Positions 28,112 to 37,203 of a stretch of 64,000 bases of DNA are shown here, one piece after another. Under the pieces are notes generated by a model. That model was not told the DNA's origin. It saw only the letters and a program-made list of their open reading frames with translations, and made no database searches. Within the stretch, counting starts at the first letter, position 1; every line of letters begins with the position of its first letter. A program made the translations under genes and the position numbers. Source of the stretch: CAWIUB01 sp963839995 (GTDB taxonomy: Bacteria > Actinomycetota > Actinomycetes > Mycobacteriales > Jatrophihabitantaceae); assembly GCA_963839995.1 (NCBI GenBank), contig CAWIXH010000013.1, positions 209,518 to 273,517 of the forward strand, given 5' to 3'.

Positions 28112-28609
28112 TCAGAGGCCCGGAGACGCCGTCAGCGGGACCGAGCGGTGATCGTGTGGATCGCTGCGATGAGAGGAGTGGGGAAGCTGCCGGCAGATAC
28201 ACGCCAGCGAGGTGAGGACGCCACGAGTGACGTAGTGTCGCGGGTCCGAAGTTCGTTGACGGGCGTGGGGAAGGATCTCGTCGGCGGTCTTGGTCCAGAT
28301 GAAGGGGTGGCAGCGCTCGTTCCAGCCGTCGATGAAGTGGCTGATTGCCGCGACGAGGTCCTTGACGCTGGTGAAGGTGCCGCGGCGGATGGCTTGGCGC
28401 GTGACGATCCCGAAGAACACCTCGACGAGGTTCAGCCAGGACCTAGAGGTCGGGGTGAAGTGCAGCTTGACCCGGCGGTGGCGGGCCAGCCATGCCTCGA
28501 CCTCGGCGTGCTTGTGGGTGTGGTAGTTGTCCACGACGACGTGCAGGTCTCGGCGGGGATGGGCGCGGGCGACCAGCTTCAGGAAGTCCAGGAACTCGGC
28601 CTTGCCATG
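28112..28609 (-). pseudogene. IS630-family transposase, C-terminal remnant
   Basis: From about 28609 the minus strand reads KAEFLDFLKLVARAHPRRDL, then VVDNYHTHKHAEVEAWLARH and FTPTSRSWLNLVEVFFGI. This is the second Asp and final Glu part of the IS630 DDE domain. The N-terminal half is gone. The break point coincides exactly with the truncation of the gene upstream at 28610, so the IS or its remnant interrupted that gene. Confidence 0.82.
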
Positions 28610-28832
28610 CCGGGTAGTTCCAGTCCTGCGAGAAGAAGAACAGGTCCGGTCCTATTGCGCCGATCGCCGTGAATTTCTTCCACTTATTCATGTAGTCGCC
28701 GCAGGTGTTCGGATCCAGGCCGGCGACGGCGTCACTGCCTGCGCCCAGGTCGGGCCAGTCGGCGAACGTCTCGCTCGACAGCAGGTCGGCGACTCGCCGG
28801 GCGGTGTAGATGTGCGTGAAATGACCAGGCAT
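28610..28832 (-). pseudogene. N-terminal fragment of a conserved protein (putative phospholipase C-like)
   Basis: ATG 28832 with GAGGAG upstream starts PGHFTHIYTARRVADLLSSE and runs to GAIGPDLFFFSQDWNYP, where IS630 sequence begins. The His/Asp-rich start with a GPD motif recalls zinc-dependent phospholipase C-like proteins of actinobacteria. Only about 74 residues remain, so it is non-functional. Confidence 0.6.
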
Positions 28833-28869
28833 AAGGCTCTCCTCATTAGGGATCTGAACGGCGGGCTGA

Positions 28870-29139
28870 CCTTCGGAATGCACCTGATGAGGTCACAGCC
28901 GCGCCGCCCGGCAGGCGCCGGTAGCGTCCCGGCGTGGGAGCCCGTCGAAGATCCGCCCGAACGTCGCTGCCGGCGCTCGCGACCCGACGCCGTCCATCGG
29001 GCAGCCGCTCGGTGCGGCCACCGCGCGGGAGGCGCGGACAGCGGCCACCCAGCGCCACGGCGCCCAGACCGGCCGCTCCGGCCGGCAGGATCCGGCGACG
29101 CGACGTTCCCTTGCCATCCGTGGCAGTTGACCCAATCAT
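28870..29139 (-). pseudogene. Tat-exported protein remnant (possible haem peroxidase)
   Basis: From ATG 29139 the minus strand encodes a twin-arginine signal, GTSRRRILPAGAAGLGAVAL. After a frame change, FGRIFDGLP appears, a motif near the start of exported haem-peroxidase-type proteins. No more of the mature protein follows. Family assignment is tentative. Confidence 0.4.
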
Positions 29140-29257
29140 CGGAACCCCCCAGCGCAGCGCGCAGCGTGAGCGTGGATGCCCAACGCCACACGCCTGGCCC
29201 GCGTGTCGGCCGATGCGGCCGCGGAGCGCGTGTCAGTAACTGAGGCGCGCCGACCGA

Positions 29258-29510
29258 CCCGACGTCCTATCTGGCCGAGTACGACCAGCTCACCCTTGCC
29301 CGGCTGCTCGTCGCCGAGGGTGACACGCGCACCGCACTCGATCTGCTCGACCGCGTGCTGGACGTAGCGCAGGCGGCGGGCCGCGACGGCAGCCTGATCG
29401 AGGCGCGAGTGGTGCGCGCGCGCTCGCCCACCACGCGAACGGCGACGCGGACTCGGCTGCGGCCGACCTTGCTGCCGCCCTCACCAGCGGGGTGCCGGCC
29501 GGCGGGGTCC
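29258..29510 (+). pseudogene. MalT/LuxR-type regulator fragment (TPR-like region)
   Basis: The frame reads YLAEYDQLTLARLLVAEG, then ALDLLDRVLDVAQAAGRDG and, after one shift, LAHHANGDADSAAADLAAAL. These are helix-turn-helix repeat units of the TPR-like part of large LuxR regulators. No ATPase or DNA-binding domain remains. Confidence 0.55.
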
Positions 29511-29517
29511 TCGACCC

Positions 29518-29763
29518 GCCTACACCGGCCACGGCTACGCCACCGAAGCAGTACGCGAACTTCTCCGCTACTGCTTCAAGGACCTCGATGTACGCCGAGT
29601 CATCGCGAACTGCTTCCTCGACAACGACACCCCCTGGCGCCTCATGGAACACGTCGGCATGCGCCGCGAACTGCACGCAGTCCGCGAGTCACTGCACCGC
29701 TCCGGCCGATGGCTCGACACGGTCGGCTACGCCGTCCTGCAACAAGAGGGGTCGCCGACCTGA
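29518..29763 (+). pseudogene. GNAT acetyltransferase, C-terminal half
   Basis: The frame starts at YTGHGYATEAVRELLRYCF (acetyl-CoA-binding region) and continues RRVIANCFLDNDTPWRLMEH and VGMRRELHAVRESLHRSG, ending in TGA at 29763. This is a RimJ/RimL-like second half without its N-terminus; it joins the TPR fragment without a gap. Confidence 0.7.
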
Positions 29764-29806
29764 GCACCGCCCGCTAACGGCCGCCGTCATGTGCGCCGAC
29801 ATGACG

Positions 29807-29877
29807 AGTCGCGCATCACGACGCCGGCTCTGACCCGGATCCACGGCACAAAGGTGCAACGTATTCGGCGATTCCGA
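29807..29877 (+). repeat. Two-block intergenic repeat, copy F
   Basis: The left block is gagtcgcgcatcacg, with cat at 29814. The right block is gtattcggcgattccg, with attcggcg at 29863. The spacing is 49 nt. It lies between the GNAT remnant and the DUF429 gene. Confidence 0.75.
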
Positions 29878-29987
29878 CGATTGCCGTTGTGAGGAGACGG
29901 CGGTAGCCGGTGACCGTGCGTGGCCGGGTTGTCGATCGCGCGGCACCCGCCCGACGCAGCGAGCGGTATCGCCAGGTATCGTTTCTT

Positions 29988-30749
29988 GTGATCACGCTCG
30001 GGATCGATCTGTCTGCGGAGCCGACGAAGACCGCGTATGCCGTCATCGGCTGGTCCGACCGCGGCGCGCGCGTGCAGCAGCTGCACGTGGGCGCCGAGAA
30101 CCTCGAGCTTCTTCCGCTGATCGCCCAAGCTGACAAGGTGGGCATCGACTGCCCCCTCGGTTGGCCGATGGATTTCCTCGACTTCGTTATCGCGCAGCGG
30201 GATCGGACGCTGCCCGCGGGCGCGGGAGACCGGATCCCGTCACGAGATCGGCTCGCGTTCCGTACCACCGATCGGCATCTTCGCCGACAGGGGATGGGCC
30301 AACCCTTGAGCGTTTCGGCCGACCGTATCGGGCGCGCAGCGATGCGCGCTGCAGGACTGCTCGCCGCCATCGAGCGGCAGACCGGTGACCAGGTCGATCG
30401 CGCCGGGTCGGGGCGGATCGTCGAGGTCTACCCGGCGGCTGCGCTCAAGCGGTGGGGGCTGCCCGCCGGCGGCTACAAGACGGACCGAGCTCGTCTGTGC
30501 GCATTGGTCGATGAGTTCAGTGCGCGCACCGCGCGCTGGCTGCGTCTCGACCCGACGCAACGCCAGCTGTGCGAACAGTCTGACGACGCATTCGATGCCA
30601 TAGTGGCCGCGCTCAACGCCCGCGCAGCGATGCTCACGAACGGTGTGATCACGCCAAACGGCGACACCCAGGCGGAGGCAGCCACCATCGAAGGATGGAT
30701 CGCAGTCCCAGCCCGGGAGCTCGACGAGCTCAGCCCCCGATCACATTAG
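29988..30749 (+). CDS. DUF429 family protein (predicted RNase H-fold nuclease)
   Basis: The protein has 253 residues. It opens LGIDLSAEPTKTAYAVI, the first strand with a catalytic-type Asp of an RNase H-like fold. Later motifs are VGIDCPLGWP, RTTDRHLRRQG, RIVEVYPAAALKRWGL and the C-terminal DDAFDAIVAALNARA with the last acids. GTG 29988 is chosen because the fold begins there; a -10-like GGTATCGT about 10 nt upstream suggests a leaderless message. It is an intact gene inside a stretch of fragments. The biological role of DUF429 is not established. Confidence 0.85.
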   Translation: MITLGIDLSAEPTKTAYAVIGWSDRGARVQQLHVGAENLELLPLIAQADKVGIDCPLGWPMDFLDFVIAQRDRTLPAGAGDRIPSRDRLAFRTTDRHLRRQGMGQPLSVSADRIGRAAMRAAGLLAAIERQTGDQVDRAGSGRIVEVYPAAALKRWGLPAGGYKTDRARLCALVDEFSARTARWLRLDPTQRQLCEQSDDAFDAIVAALNARAAMLTNGVITPNGDTQAEAATIEGWIAVPARELDELSPRSH

Positions 30750-31056
30750 AGCGAAGGCATACCCGGCCGTCCGGGCACGCGGACGACGGTGGCGTCCACC
30801 CGCACGGTGCGCGCGATCAGGTCCAGCACCTGGTCGCGCCACCACGGCGGCGTCTACGACACCGAACCGTTGTCACGTAAGGGATCCTCGATCAGGGCTT
30901 CAGATAACCGTCTCGTTCTGCGCGGCTCAACGATCGGTGTCTGCCAGCCGACGCCCGCGCAGATCAGACCGTATGTGCCGGTCAGATGGCCGCTGGCGTT
31001 TACCGGATCTGCCGCGATGTTCGCTGCCGATTAGCTCATGTCGTCGCACACCTGGT
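30750..31056. other. Intergenic stretch
   Basis: I see no supported gene or repeat copy between the DUF429 stop and the glyoxalase remnant. Confidence 0.4.
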
Positions 31057-31228
31057 TAGCCGACCAGTGTTGTCTTGGGACGAACCAGGCAGAATTCATT
31101 GCCCTGTGGATCGGCGGACACGGTCCAGGACTCGGTGCCGGCCCGATATCAACTGTGCGCGCGCCGAGGGCAAGGATGCGCGCGATCTCGCCGTCCCGAT
31201 CGTCAGCACCGGTGGTGAGGTCTAGACC
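31057..31228 (-). pseudogene. Glyoxalase/VOC C-terminal fragment
   Basis: The minus strand reads GLDLTTGADDRDGEIARILA, and after a frame change WTVSADPQGNEFCLVRPK before TAA at 31057. The DPxGNEFCL motif is typical of the last strand of VOC proteins. The N-terminal module is missing. Confidence 0.6.
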
Positions 31229-31430
31229 GGCACCTCGTTCGCGGTGTGGGCCCCCAACGCCCAAGCGGTGCGCGTGGTGGGCGACTTCAACGGCTGGGAC
31301 GGTCGCGTGCACCCCACGCGGGTGCTCGGCAGTTCCGGGGTGTGGGAGCTGTTCCTGCCCGAAGCGAAGGCTGGCGCGCGGTACAAGTACGAAGTGCTCA
31401 GCGAGCACGGACACCTCTTGCGCCACGGTG
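31226..31430 (+). pseudogene. Glycogen-branching-enzyme fragment (CBM48 domain)
   Basis: The frame reads TSFAVWAPNAQAVRVVGDFN, then GWDGRVHPTRVLGSSGVWEL and ARYKYEVLSEHG, the N-terminal carbohydrate-binding module 48 of GlgB-type enzymes. It is cut immediately before the catalytic barrel. The upstream frame has a stop (ctagacc), so there is no start. Confidence 0.7.
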
Positions 31431-31487
31431 GAACCAGTGGTTGCCTGAGTGGGAACTGCGTGGTACCCGGCCGCCAAGGGGGTATCG

Positions 31488-33234
31488 ATGGGCAGGGCAC
31501 GAAGGATCGCAGAGGTTCCGGCGGGGAGCTGGACCAAGTGGCTTGTGGTGGCCTTCTGGGGCATCGTGCTGATCGTCGCGTTCCCGCTGGCCGGGAAGCT
31601 CACCGGTGCGCAGAAGAATGACGCGAAGGCCTGGCTGCCGGCGAAAGCGGAGTCGACCAAGGTTCTTGAGGTGCAGGCGCGTTTCCAGTCGCCGAACATC
31701 TTCCCCGGGGTCGTCGTCTATCAGCGAGCCTCGGGTCTGACCGCCGCGGACCGGGCGAAGGCAGCCGCAGACGCCCGGGCGTTCGCCGGACTGCAGCGAG
31801 TGGGTCCCGGCCAGGTGGCAGGCCCGATCCCGTCCGCGGACGGCACGGCGATGCAGACCATCCTTCAGGTCGATCTGGGCAAGGAGGGCTGGAACAACGC
31901 CGCGAAGGCCGCCGACTCCATCCGCGCGATCACCGCATCGAACGCGAACGGCCTGACTTCACACATCACCGGCCCGCTCGGGAACGCGGCCGACAACAGC
32001 GATGTGTTCAAGGGCCGACCTGAACTCGACGAAGGACCTGGGGCCGGTGCTGGCGATCGGCGTTGCGGTGGGCATGTTCGTCATGCTCACCCTTCTGCCG
32101 GCCCTGTTGGTGAGCTTCCCCCGCGGGGTCTTCTGGCCGTATCGGCCCACCTACGGGTCGTCCGAGCCGACAGCCCGGGGAATGTGGGCGCGGGTCGGCT
32201 GGAGCATGGCGGCGCGGCCGCGGATGATTTGGGTCACGACCGCCGTGGTGCTGGGCGTGATGGCGCTTGGGCTGACCGGTCTGAAGGCCCATGGGCTGAC
32301 CAACGCGCAATCCTTCCGCGGGCATCCCGATTCGGTGATCGGTGAGACCGTGCTGGCCCAGCATTTCCCCGCGGGCGCGGGCCAGCCCGTCATCGTCATC
32401 GGCAACGAAAACGCGGCGGCCCCACTGCGAACCGCCTTCACCGCCACCCCGGGAATCGCGGGCGTCACACCGCCGGCGGCCCGGGCCGGCCACGCCTACC
32501 TCGAGGGAACGCTGACCTCACCGCCCGACAGCCAGGCCGCGTACGCCACGATCGACCGGGTGCGGTCCGCGGCGCACGCGGTTGCTGGCGCTGACGCGAA
32601 GGTGGGCGGCAACACAGCGATCAACCTGGACGTGAAGCGTGCATCCGCGCACGACCGCAACATCATCATCCCGCTCATCCTCGTCGTCGTCTTCGTCATC
32701 CTCGGGTTGCTGTTGCGGTCGCTCGTGGCGCCGCTGATCCTGACCGCCACGGTAGTGCTCTCCTTCGCCGCCGCCCTCGGCGTCAGCGCCTTCTTCTTCA
32801 ACCACGTCTTCGGGTTCGGCGGGGCCGACACCGCGTTCCCCCTGTTCGTGTTCGTGTTCCTCGTCGCACTCGGCATCGACTACAACATCTTCCTGATGAC
32901 CCGGGTCCGCGAAGAGGCGAACAAGCACGACGCCCGGCGCGGCGCGCTCATCGGGCTTGCCGCCACCGGCGGGGTAATCACCGCAGCCGGATTCGTCCTC
33001 GCTGGCACGTTCGCAGCACTCGCCACGATCCCCGCGACGTTCCTGACCGAACTGGGTTTCGCCGTCGCCTTCGGCATCCTGCTGGACACCATCATCGTGC
33101 GGTCCGTGCTGGTCACCGCGCTGAACCTGGACATCGGCCGGTGGATGTGGTGGCCCAGCAGGCTGGCGCACAAACCAGACCCGGCACCGGAGGAACTCAG
33201 CCACGACCGCGCCGCCGCCATCACCGCGCGCTGA
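31488..33234 (+). pseudogene. MmpL/RND-family exporter with internal deletion and frameshift
   Basis: ATG 31488 has AAGGGGG upstream. The first part (WLVVAFWGIVLIVAFPLAG helix, then the periplasmic loop to ITGPLGNAADNSDVFK) is a normal MmpL start. At about 32015 the sequence jumps in another frame to NSTKDLGPVLAIGVAVGM, a segment that normally follows four more membrane helices. About 120 residues are missing. The second half is intact, with FVFLVALGIDYNIFLMTRV carrying the proton-relay-like Asp-Tyr pair. The pump cannot function as read. Native members export lipids or drugs. Confidence 0.82.
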
Positions 33235-33718
33235 CCCACCCGCCGCAAGCCGCTGAACGCCGGCCGACCGGCCACCCGCGTGCACCGCGCCAAGCATGTC
33301 CTGACCCAAGGAAGATGATCTAGCAACGGTGAGGACGCCCTGATCGCCGGAACGCCAAGCCCACGCTCCAAGTTTCGCCCTCATGCCGCGATGAGCGCGC
33401 ATCCCATCTGACCCTGAGCACGAAACGGGCATTCCGCAGCCGTGCGTGACGACGATCGGCCAGTCCTCGTCGCGCCGAACGCCGCGCATAGTCGGCAGTG
33501 AGCCGTCTCGATCTGGACGGGTGAGTAGGCGCCTGTTGGAGCGCGCGTTATCCGTACAGATCAAGACCTATGTATTGGGTCGGCACCTGGACGACTTAGG
33601 CCCCCTCGGCGATCCGCTGATGGCTGATGCGGTAGGCAGCCGATTGAACGCAAGGGATCCTCACAACGTTCATCGGGGCTGTTCGTCTAGTCTGTACGCT
33701 TCATTTGTCACCTGCGTG
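33235..33718. other. Intergenic stretch
   Basis: No supported gene, repeat copy or clear terminator between the convergent MmpL pseudogene and the ABC exporter. Confidence 0.4.
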
Positions 33719-36271
33719 TTATTCGGTCACTACTGCACGCAGCACGTCGAGCTTCGCGGCGCGCCGGCTGGGTGGCACCGCCGCCAAGGCGCCGGCTAAT
33801 GCCGCGAGCAGCACCACGACGAGCAGGCTGGTTATCGGCAGCCGGAACACGGTAATCCCTTGGTCGTGCAGCGCGGTCACCAGCGCCCAGCCGAAGAAGA
33901 TGCCGATGACCAGGCCAAGGACCGTGCCCTGAAGGGCAATGATGACCGCCTCCCAGCGGATTGCGGAACGCAGCTGCGGGCGGATCATGCCTACCGCGCG
34001 CAGCAGCCCGACCTCGCGGGTGCGCTCGGCGATCGATAGTGCCAGTGTGTTTGCAATGCCCATGAGCGCGATGATGATCGCCAGACCGAGCAGCGCGTAG
34101 ACCAGGGCGAGTAGCTGGTTGAAGAACTTGGTCTGCTCCGCCTTGTATTGCCCGCGATCGAGCACCTTGACGCCGGGGTAGGCCTGAGCAGCCTGCTTGA
34201 CGGCGGCGAGTGCGTTCGCTTGCGAGATGCCCTCGCGCATCTTGACGAGCACCTTGCTATCCAGGTTGCTGGGGAAGTTCGCGTTGTACGCCTTCGTGCC
34301 GAGGAAATAGTTGCCCGCCTGGGCGTTTTCCCGGTAGATGACTGCGACGTGAAGCGTTTGGTGCCCGGTCTTGGCGAAGTTGACCGGGACCGCACTGCCG
34401 ATCGTCCAGTGCTTGTCGTCGGCAACCTTGCGGTAGATGCCTATGCCGGTCGCGCCGAGATCGGACGTCGCGCCTTGCCGCACATCGATCTTCATGATGT
34501 CGAAGATGCTGCTCGGATCGCCGGCTTGCACGACGACCGCTTTGCCGTCGACCTGGGCAAGGCCCTGCCGCAATCCGCTGGCTGCGGCCACCTCGGGCAC
34601 AGCAGCGACCCGCTTGGCCAGGCCCGGGTCTACTCCGCCAGACAACCCGCCGCCAGAGTCGAGCACGATATCGCCGGTGAAGCCCCTGTCGATCGCGTCG
34701 TTGATCGACGCTTTCGTGGACGCCACGAAGATGGTGATGAAGCCGACAAGGCCTACGCCGATCATGAGTGTGGACGCGCTGGCGGCGGTTCGCTTCGGGT
34801 TGCGCATCGCGTTCTCGCGGGCCAGCTCGCCTGTGATGCCGCGCACCCTTGGTAGCGGTGCGCCGATCACCCGGCTCAGTGGCAGGGAGATGGTACGGCC
34901 GAGGATCGACACACCGAAGAAGACCAGCAAGGCACCGGCGCCGACGATGGTCACCGGGCTGGCAATGCCACCAAAGAGCCCGAGCATGAGCGCCGTGACA
35001 CCGAGGGCGAGCACGGCCAGGCCGACGAAGACGCGCTGCTTGGAGCCGTATCCGGTGCTGCCCGCGACACCGAGTTGCATGGCCGCGATCGGCGGCACCT
35101 TGGCGGCCTTGCGCGCCGGGGACAGCGCTGCCAGCACCGTGATGCCGATCCCCACTACAAGGCAGATCACGACTGTCGTTGAGGTGAGCACCAGGCCTTG
35201 CGAGGGGATGTCGACGCCGACCGCGATGAGCAGGTTCTTTAGCCCAATCGCCACCGCCAGGCCGGCAAAGATGCCGAGAATCGGGGCGATTACGCCGACG
35301 GAGAGCGCCTCGACCAGCACGGACGCCAGGATTTGGCGGCGGCTTGCCCCCAGCGCGCGAAGCAGCCCGTTCTCCCTGGTGCGCTGTGCGACGGTGATGG
35401 AGAAGGTGTTGAACATCATGAACCCGCCGACGAGCACGGCCACCACCGCGAAGATCAGCAGGAAGGTGTAGAAGAACGACAGCGATTTGCGCAGGGAGTT
35501 CTGGGTCTCCGCGGCAATCGCTTTTCCGGTGACGGCCTCAGTACCCGCCGGCAGCACGGCGGACAACCGCTTGACCAGCTCAGCCTGCGAGACCCCAGGT
35601 GCTGCGACGAAGTTGATGGAGTCGTACGTGCCCGGCTCGGCGACGAGCCGCTGTGCCACGGAGGTGCGGAAGGCGACCACGGTCGCTCCGCCGGGTGAGT
35701 CTGCGTTGCCGAACCGCGCGATGCCGGAGATGCGCACGTGCTGTGGTCCGCCCTGCACGAGCACGGTGGCGGTGTCGCCGACCGCAAAGTGCCCGTCGCG
35801 GGCGCTCTTTCGGTCGATGACGACCTCGTTATCCGCCTGCGGCGGTGAGCCGGACACCAGCCGGAACTGGTTGAGCGCGCTGTTCTCTGACCAGTTGCTT
35901 CCTATCGTCGGAAAACCGGTGGCCGGGTTGCCGAGCGCCTTGCCGTCCTTGCCGATCAGCCGGGCGTAGCCGAAGACTGCGCCCTCTGCGGCGCGAACAC
36001 CGTCGACCGACTGCAGCTTGGGCACCAGTGCGGCATCGACTCGTCCGCGTTGCGTGCCGGTGCCCTGCGGTCCCTCGAACACCGCCTTGGCTCGCACCAC
36101 CGCGTCGGTGCCGCGGTAGACGTCGGCGAACAGGTTGTCGAAGGTCTTGCGCATGGTGGCGGTGAGCACCAGCGTGCCGGCCATAAATGCGACGCCGAGC
36201 GTGATCGACAGCGCCGTCGCCATCAAGCGCAGCTTGTGCGACCACAAGTTCCGTAGAGCAGTGCCAAACAT
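33719..36271 (-). CDS. MacB/FtsX-type ABC transporter permease
   Basis: The protein has 850 residues with two FtsX modules. The first starts RNLWSHKLRLMATALSITLG, then an extracytoplasmic MacB-type domain (about 45-225), then three helices around FFYTFLLIFAVVAVLVGGF. The second half repeats this from NAMRNPKRTAASASTLMIG and ends with LVVVLLAALAGALAAVPPSRR. Long permeases of this layout work with a LolD-type ATPase and use mechanical force across the membrane to move lipoproteins, lipids or peptides. It is the second gene after its ATPase, with a 6-nt gap. Confidence 0.9.
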   Translation of the reverse strand: MFGTALRNLWSHKLRLMATALSITLGVAFMAGTLVLTATMRKTFDNLFADVYRGTDAVVRAKAVFEGPQGTGTQRGRVDAALVPKLQSVDGVRAAEGAVFGYARLIGKDGKALGNPATGFPTIGSNWSENSALNQFRLVSGSPPQADNEVVIDRKSARDGHFAVGDTATVLVQGGPQHVRISGIARFGNADSPGGATVVAFRTSVAQRLVAEPGTYDSINFVAAPGVSQAELVKRLSAVLPAGTEAVTGKAIAAETQNSLRKSLSFFYTFLLIFAVVAVLVGGFMMFNTFSITVAQRTRENGLLRALGASRRQILASVLVEALSVGVIAPILGIFAGLAVAIGLKNLLIAVGVDIPSQGLVLTSTTVVICLVVGIGITVLAALSPARKAAKVPPIAAMQLGVAGSTGYGSKQRVFVGLAVLALGVTALMLGLFGGIASPVTIVGAGALLVFFGVSILGRTISLPLSRVIGAPLPRVRGITGELARENAMRNPKRTAASASTLMIGVGLVGFITIFVASTKASINDAIDRGFTGDIVLDSGGGLSGGVDPGLAKRVAAVPEVAAASGLRQGLAQVDGKAVVVQAGDPSSIFDIMKIDVRQGATSDLGATGIGIYRKVADDKHWTIGSAVPVNFAKTGHQTLHVAVIYRENAQAGNYFLGTKAYNANFPSNLDSKVLVKMREGISQANALAAVKQAAQAYPGVKVLDRGQYKAEQTKFFNQLLALVYALLGLAIIIALMGIANTLALSIAERTREVGLLRAVGMIRPQLRSAIRWEAVIIALQGTVLGLVIGIFFGWALVTALHDQGITVFRLPITSLLVVVLLAALAGALAAVPPSRRAAKLDVLRAVVTE

Positions 36272-36277
36272 CGCGGC

Positions 36278-37042
36278 TCACTCCCCGAAGCGCTTCATCC
36301 GCTCGAGCACGAGATCGGTCGTCGGGTGGTACATCTCGTCCACCACTCGGCCGTCGGCGAGGAAGACGATCCGGTCGGCGTAGCTGGCCGCATGCGGGTC
36401 GTGGGTGACCATGACGATCGTCTGGTGCATATCGTCGACGGCCCGCCGTAGGAACGTGAGCACCTCCGCGCCGGAGCGCGAGTCGAGATTGCCCGTCGGC
36501 TCGTCGCCGAAGATGATCTGCGGCCGGGTCGCGAGTGCCCGCGCTACGGCGACCCGCTGCTGCTGCCCGCCCGACATCTCGGACGGCCGATGTTCCAGCC
36601 GGTCGGCCAAGCCGATGGTGTCGACCACGGTGCGGATCCAGTCGCCATCGCCTTTGCGACCGGCCAGCCGCAGCGGCAGCGTGATGTTCTCCAGGGCGCT
36701 CAGCGTTGGCACCAGGTTGTATGCCTGGAACACGAAGCCAACCCGATCCCGGCGCAGCATCGTCAGCCGCTTGTCGTCGAGGCGACTCAGGTCCTCGCCG
36801 CCGATGAACGCGTGGCCCGAGGTCAGCGCGTCCAACCCGGCCATGCAGTGCAGCAGGGTGGATTTGCCCGAGCCGGAGGGGCCCATGATCGCAGTGAAGC
36901 GGCCCGCCGCGAAGTCGACCGTGATCCCATCAAGGGCGCGTACCTCCGTCTGGCCGCGTCCGTAGATCTTTGTCGCATCGATGGCGTGGGCCGCGACGGT
37001 CGGTTCGGCCACCGTTCCCGGTGTGCTGACGATGGTGGACAT
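36278..37042 (-). CDS. ABC transporter ATP-binding protein (LolD/MacB-like)
   Basis: The protein has 254 residues. Walker A is GPSGSGKST, the Q-loop is in FVFQAYNLVPTLSALEN, the signature is MSGGQQQRVAVARA, Walker B is IIFGDEPTGNLDS, and the switch is VTHDPHAASYADRI. The GNLDS D-loop is typical of MacB/LolD ATPases. ATG 37042 with GGAG upstream is used; longer in-frame starts add a poorly conserved leader. It drives the permease encoded directly downstream. Confidence 0.92.
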   Translation of the reverse strand: MSTIVSTPGTVAEPTVAAHAIDATKIYGRGQTEVRALDGITVDFAAGRFTAIMGPSGSGKSTLLHCMAGLDALTSGHAFIGGEDLSRLDDKRLTMLRRDRVGFVFQAYNLVPTLSALENITLPLRLAGRKGDGDWIRTVVDTIGLADRLEHRPSEMSGGQQQRVAVARALATRPQIIFGDEPTGNLDSRSGAEVLTFLRRAVDDMHQTIVMVTHDPHAASYADRIVFLADGRVVDEMYHPTTDLVLERMKRFGE

Positions 37043-37203
37043 GGCGTGCTCCATCTGTCGCGTGCCTGGAGCTGGCGCCCCAGGCAGCCGTCCAGCACTG
37101 CCCAGAGTTTCGGCCTGCGGCCGCCAGGACCAGGGACGAAGGCCCCTTTCTCCGCCGACCATCGGCAGGTCAGCCTGGCGGTAGGCGGAAGGAGTGCGTG
37201 TCG

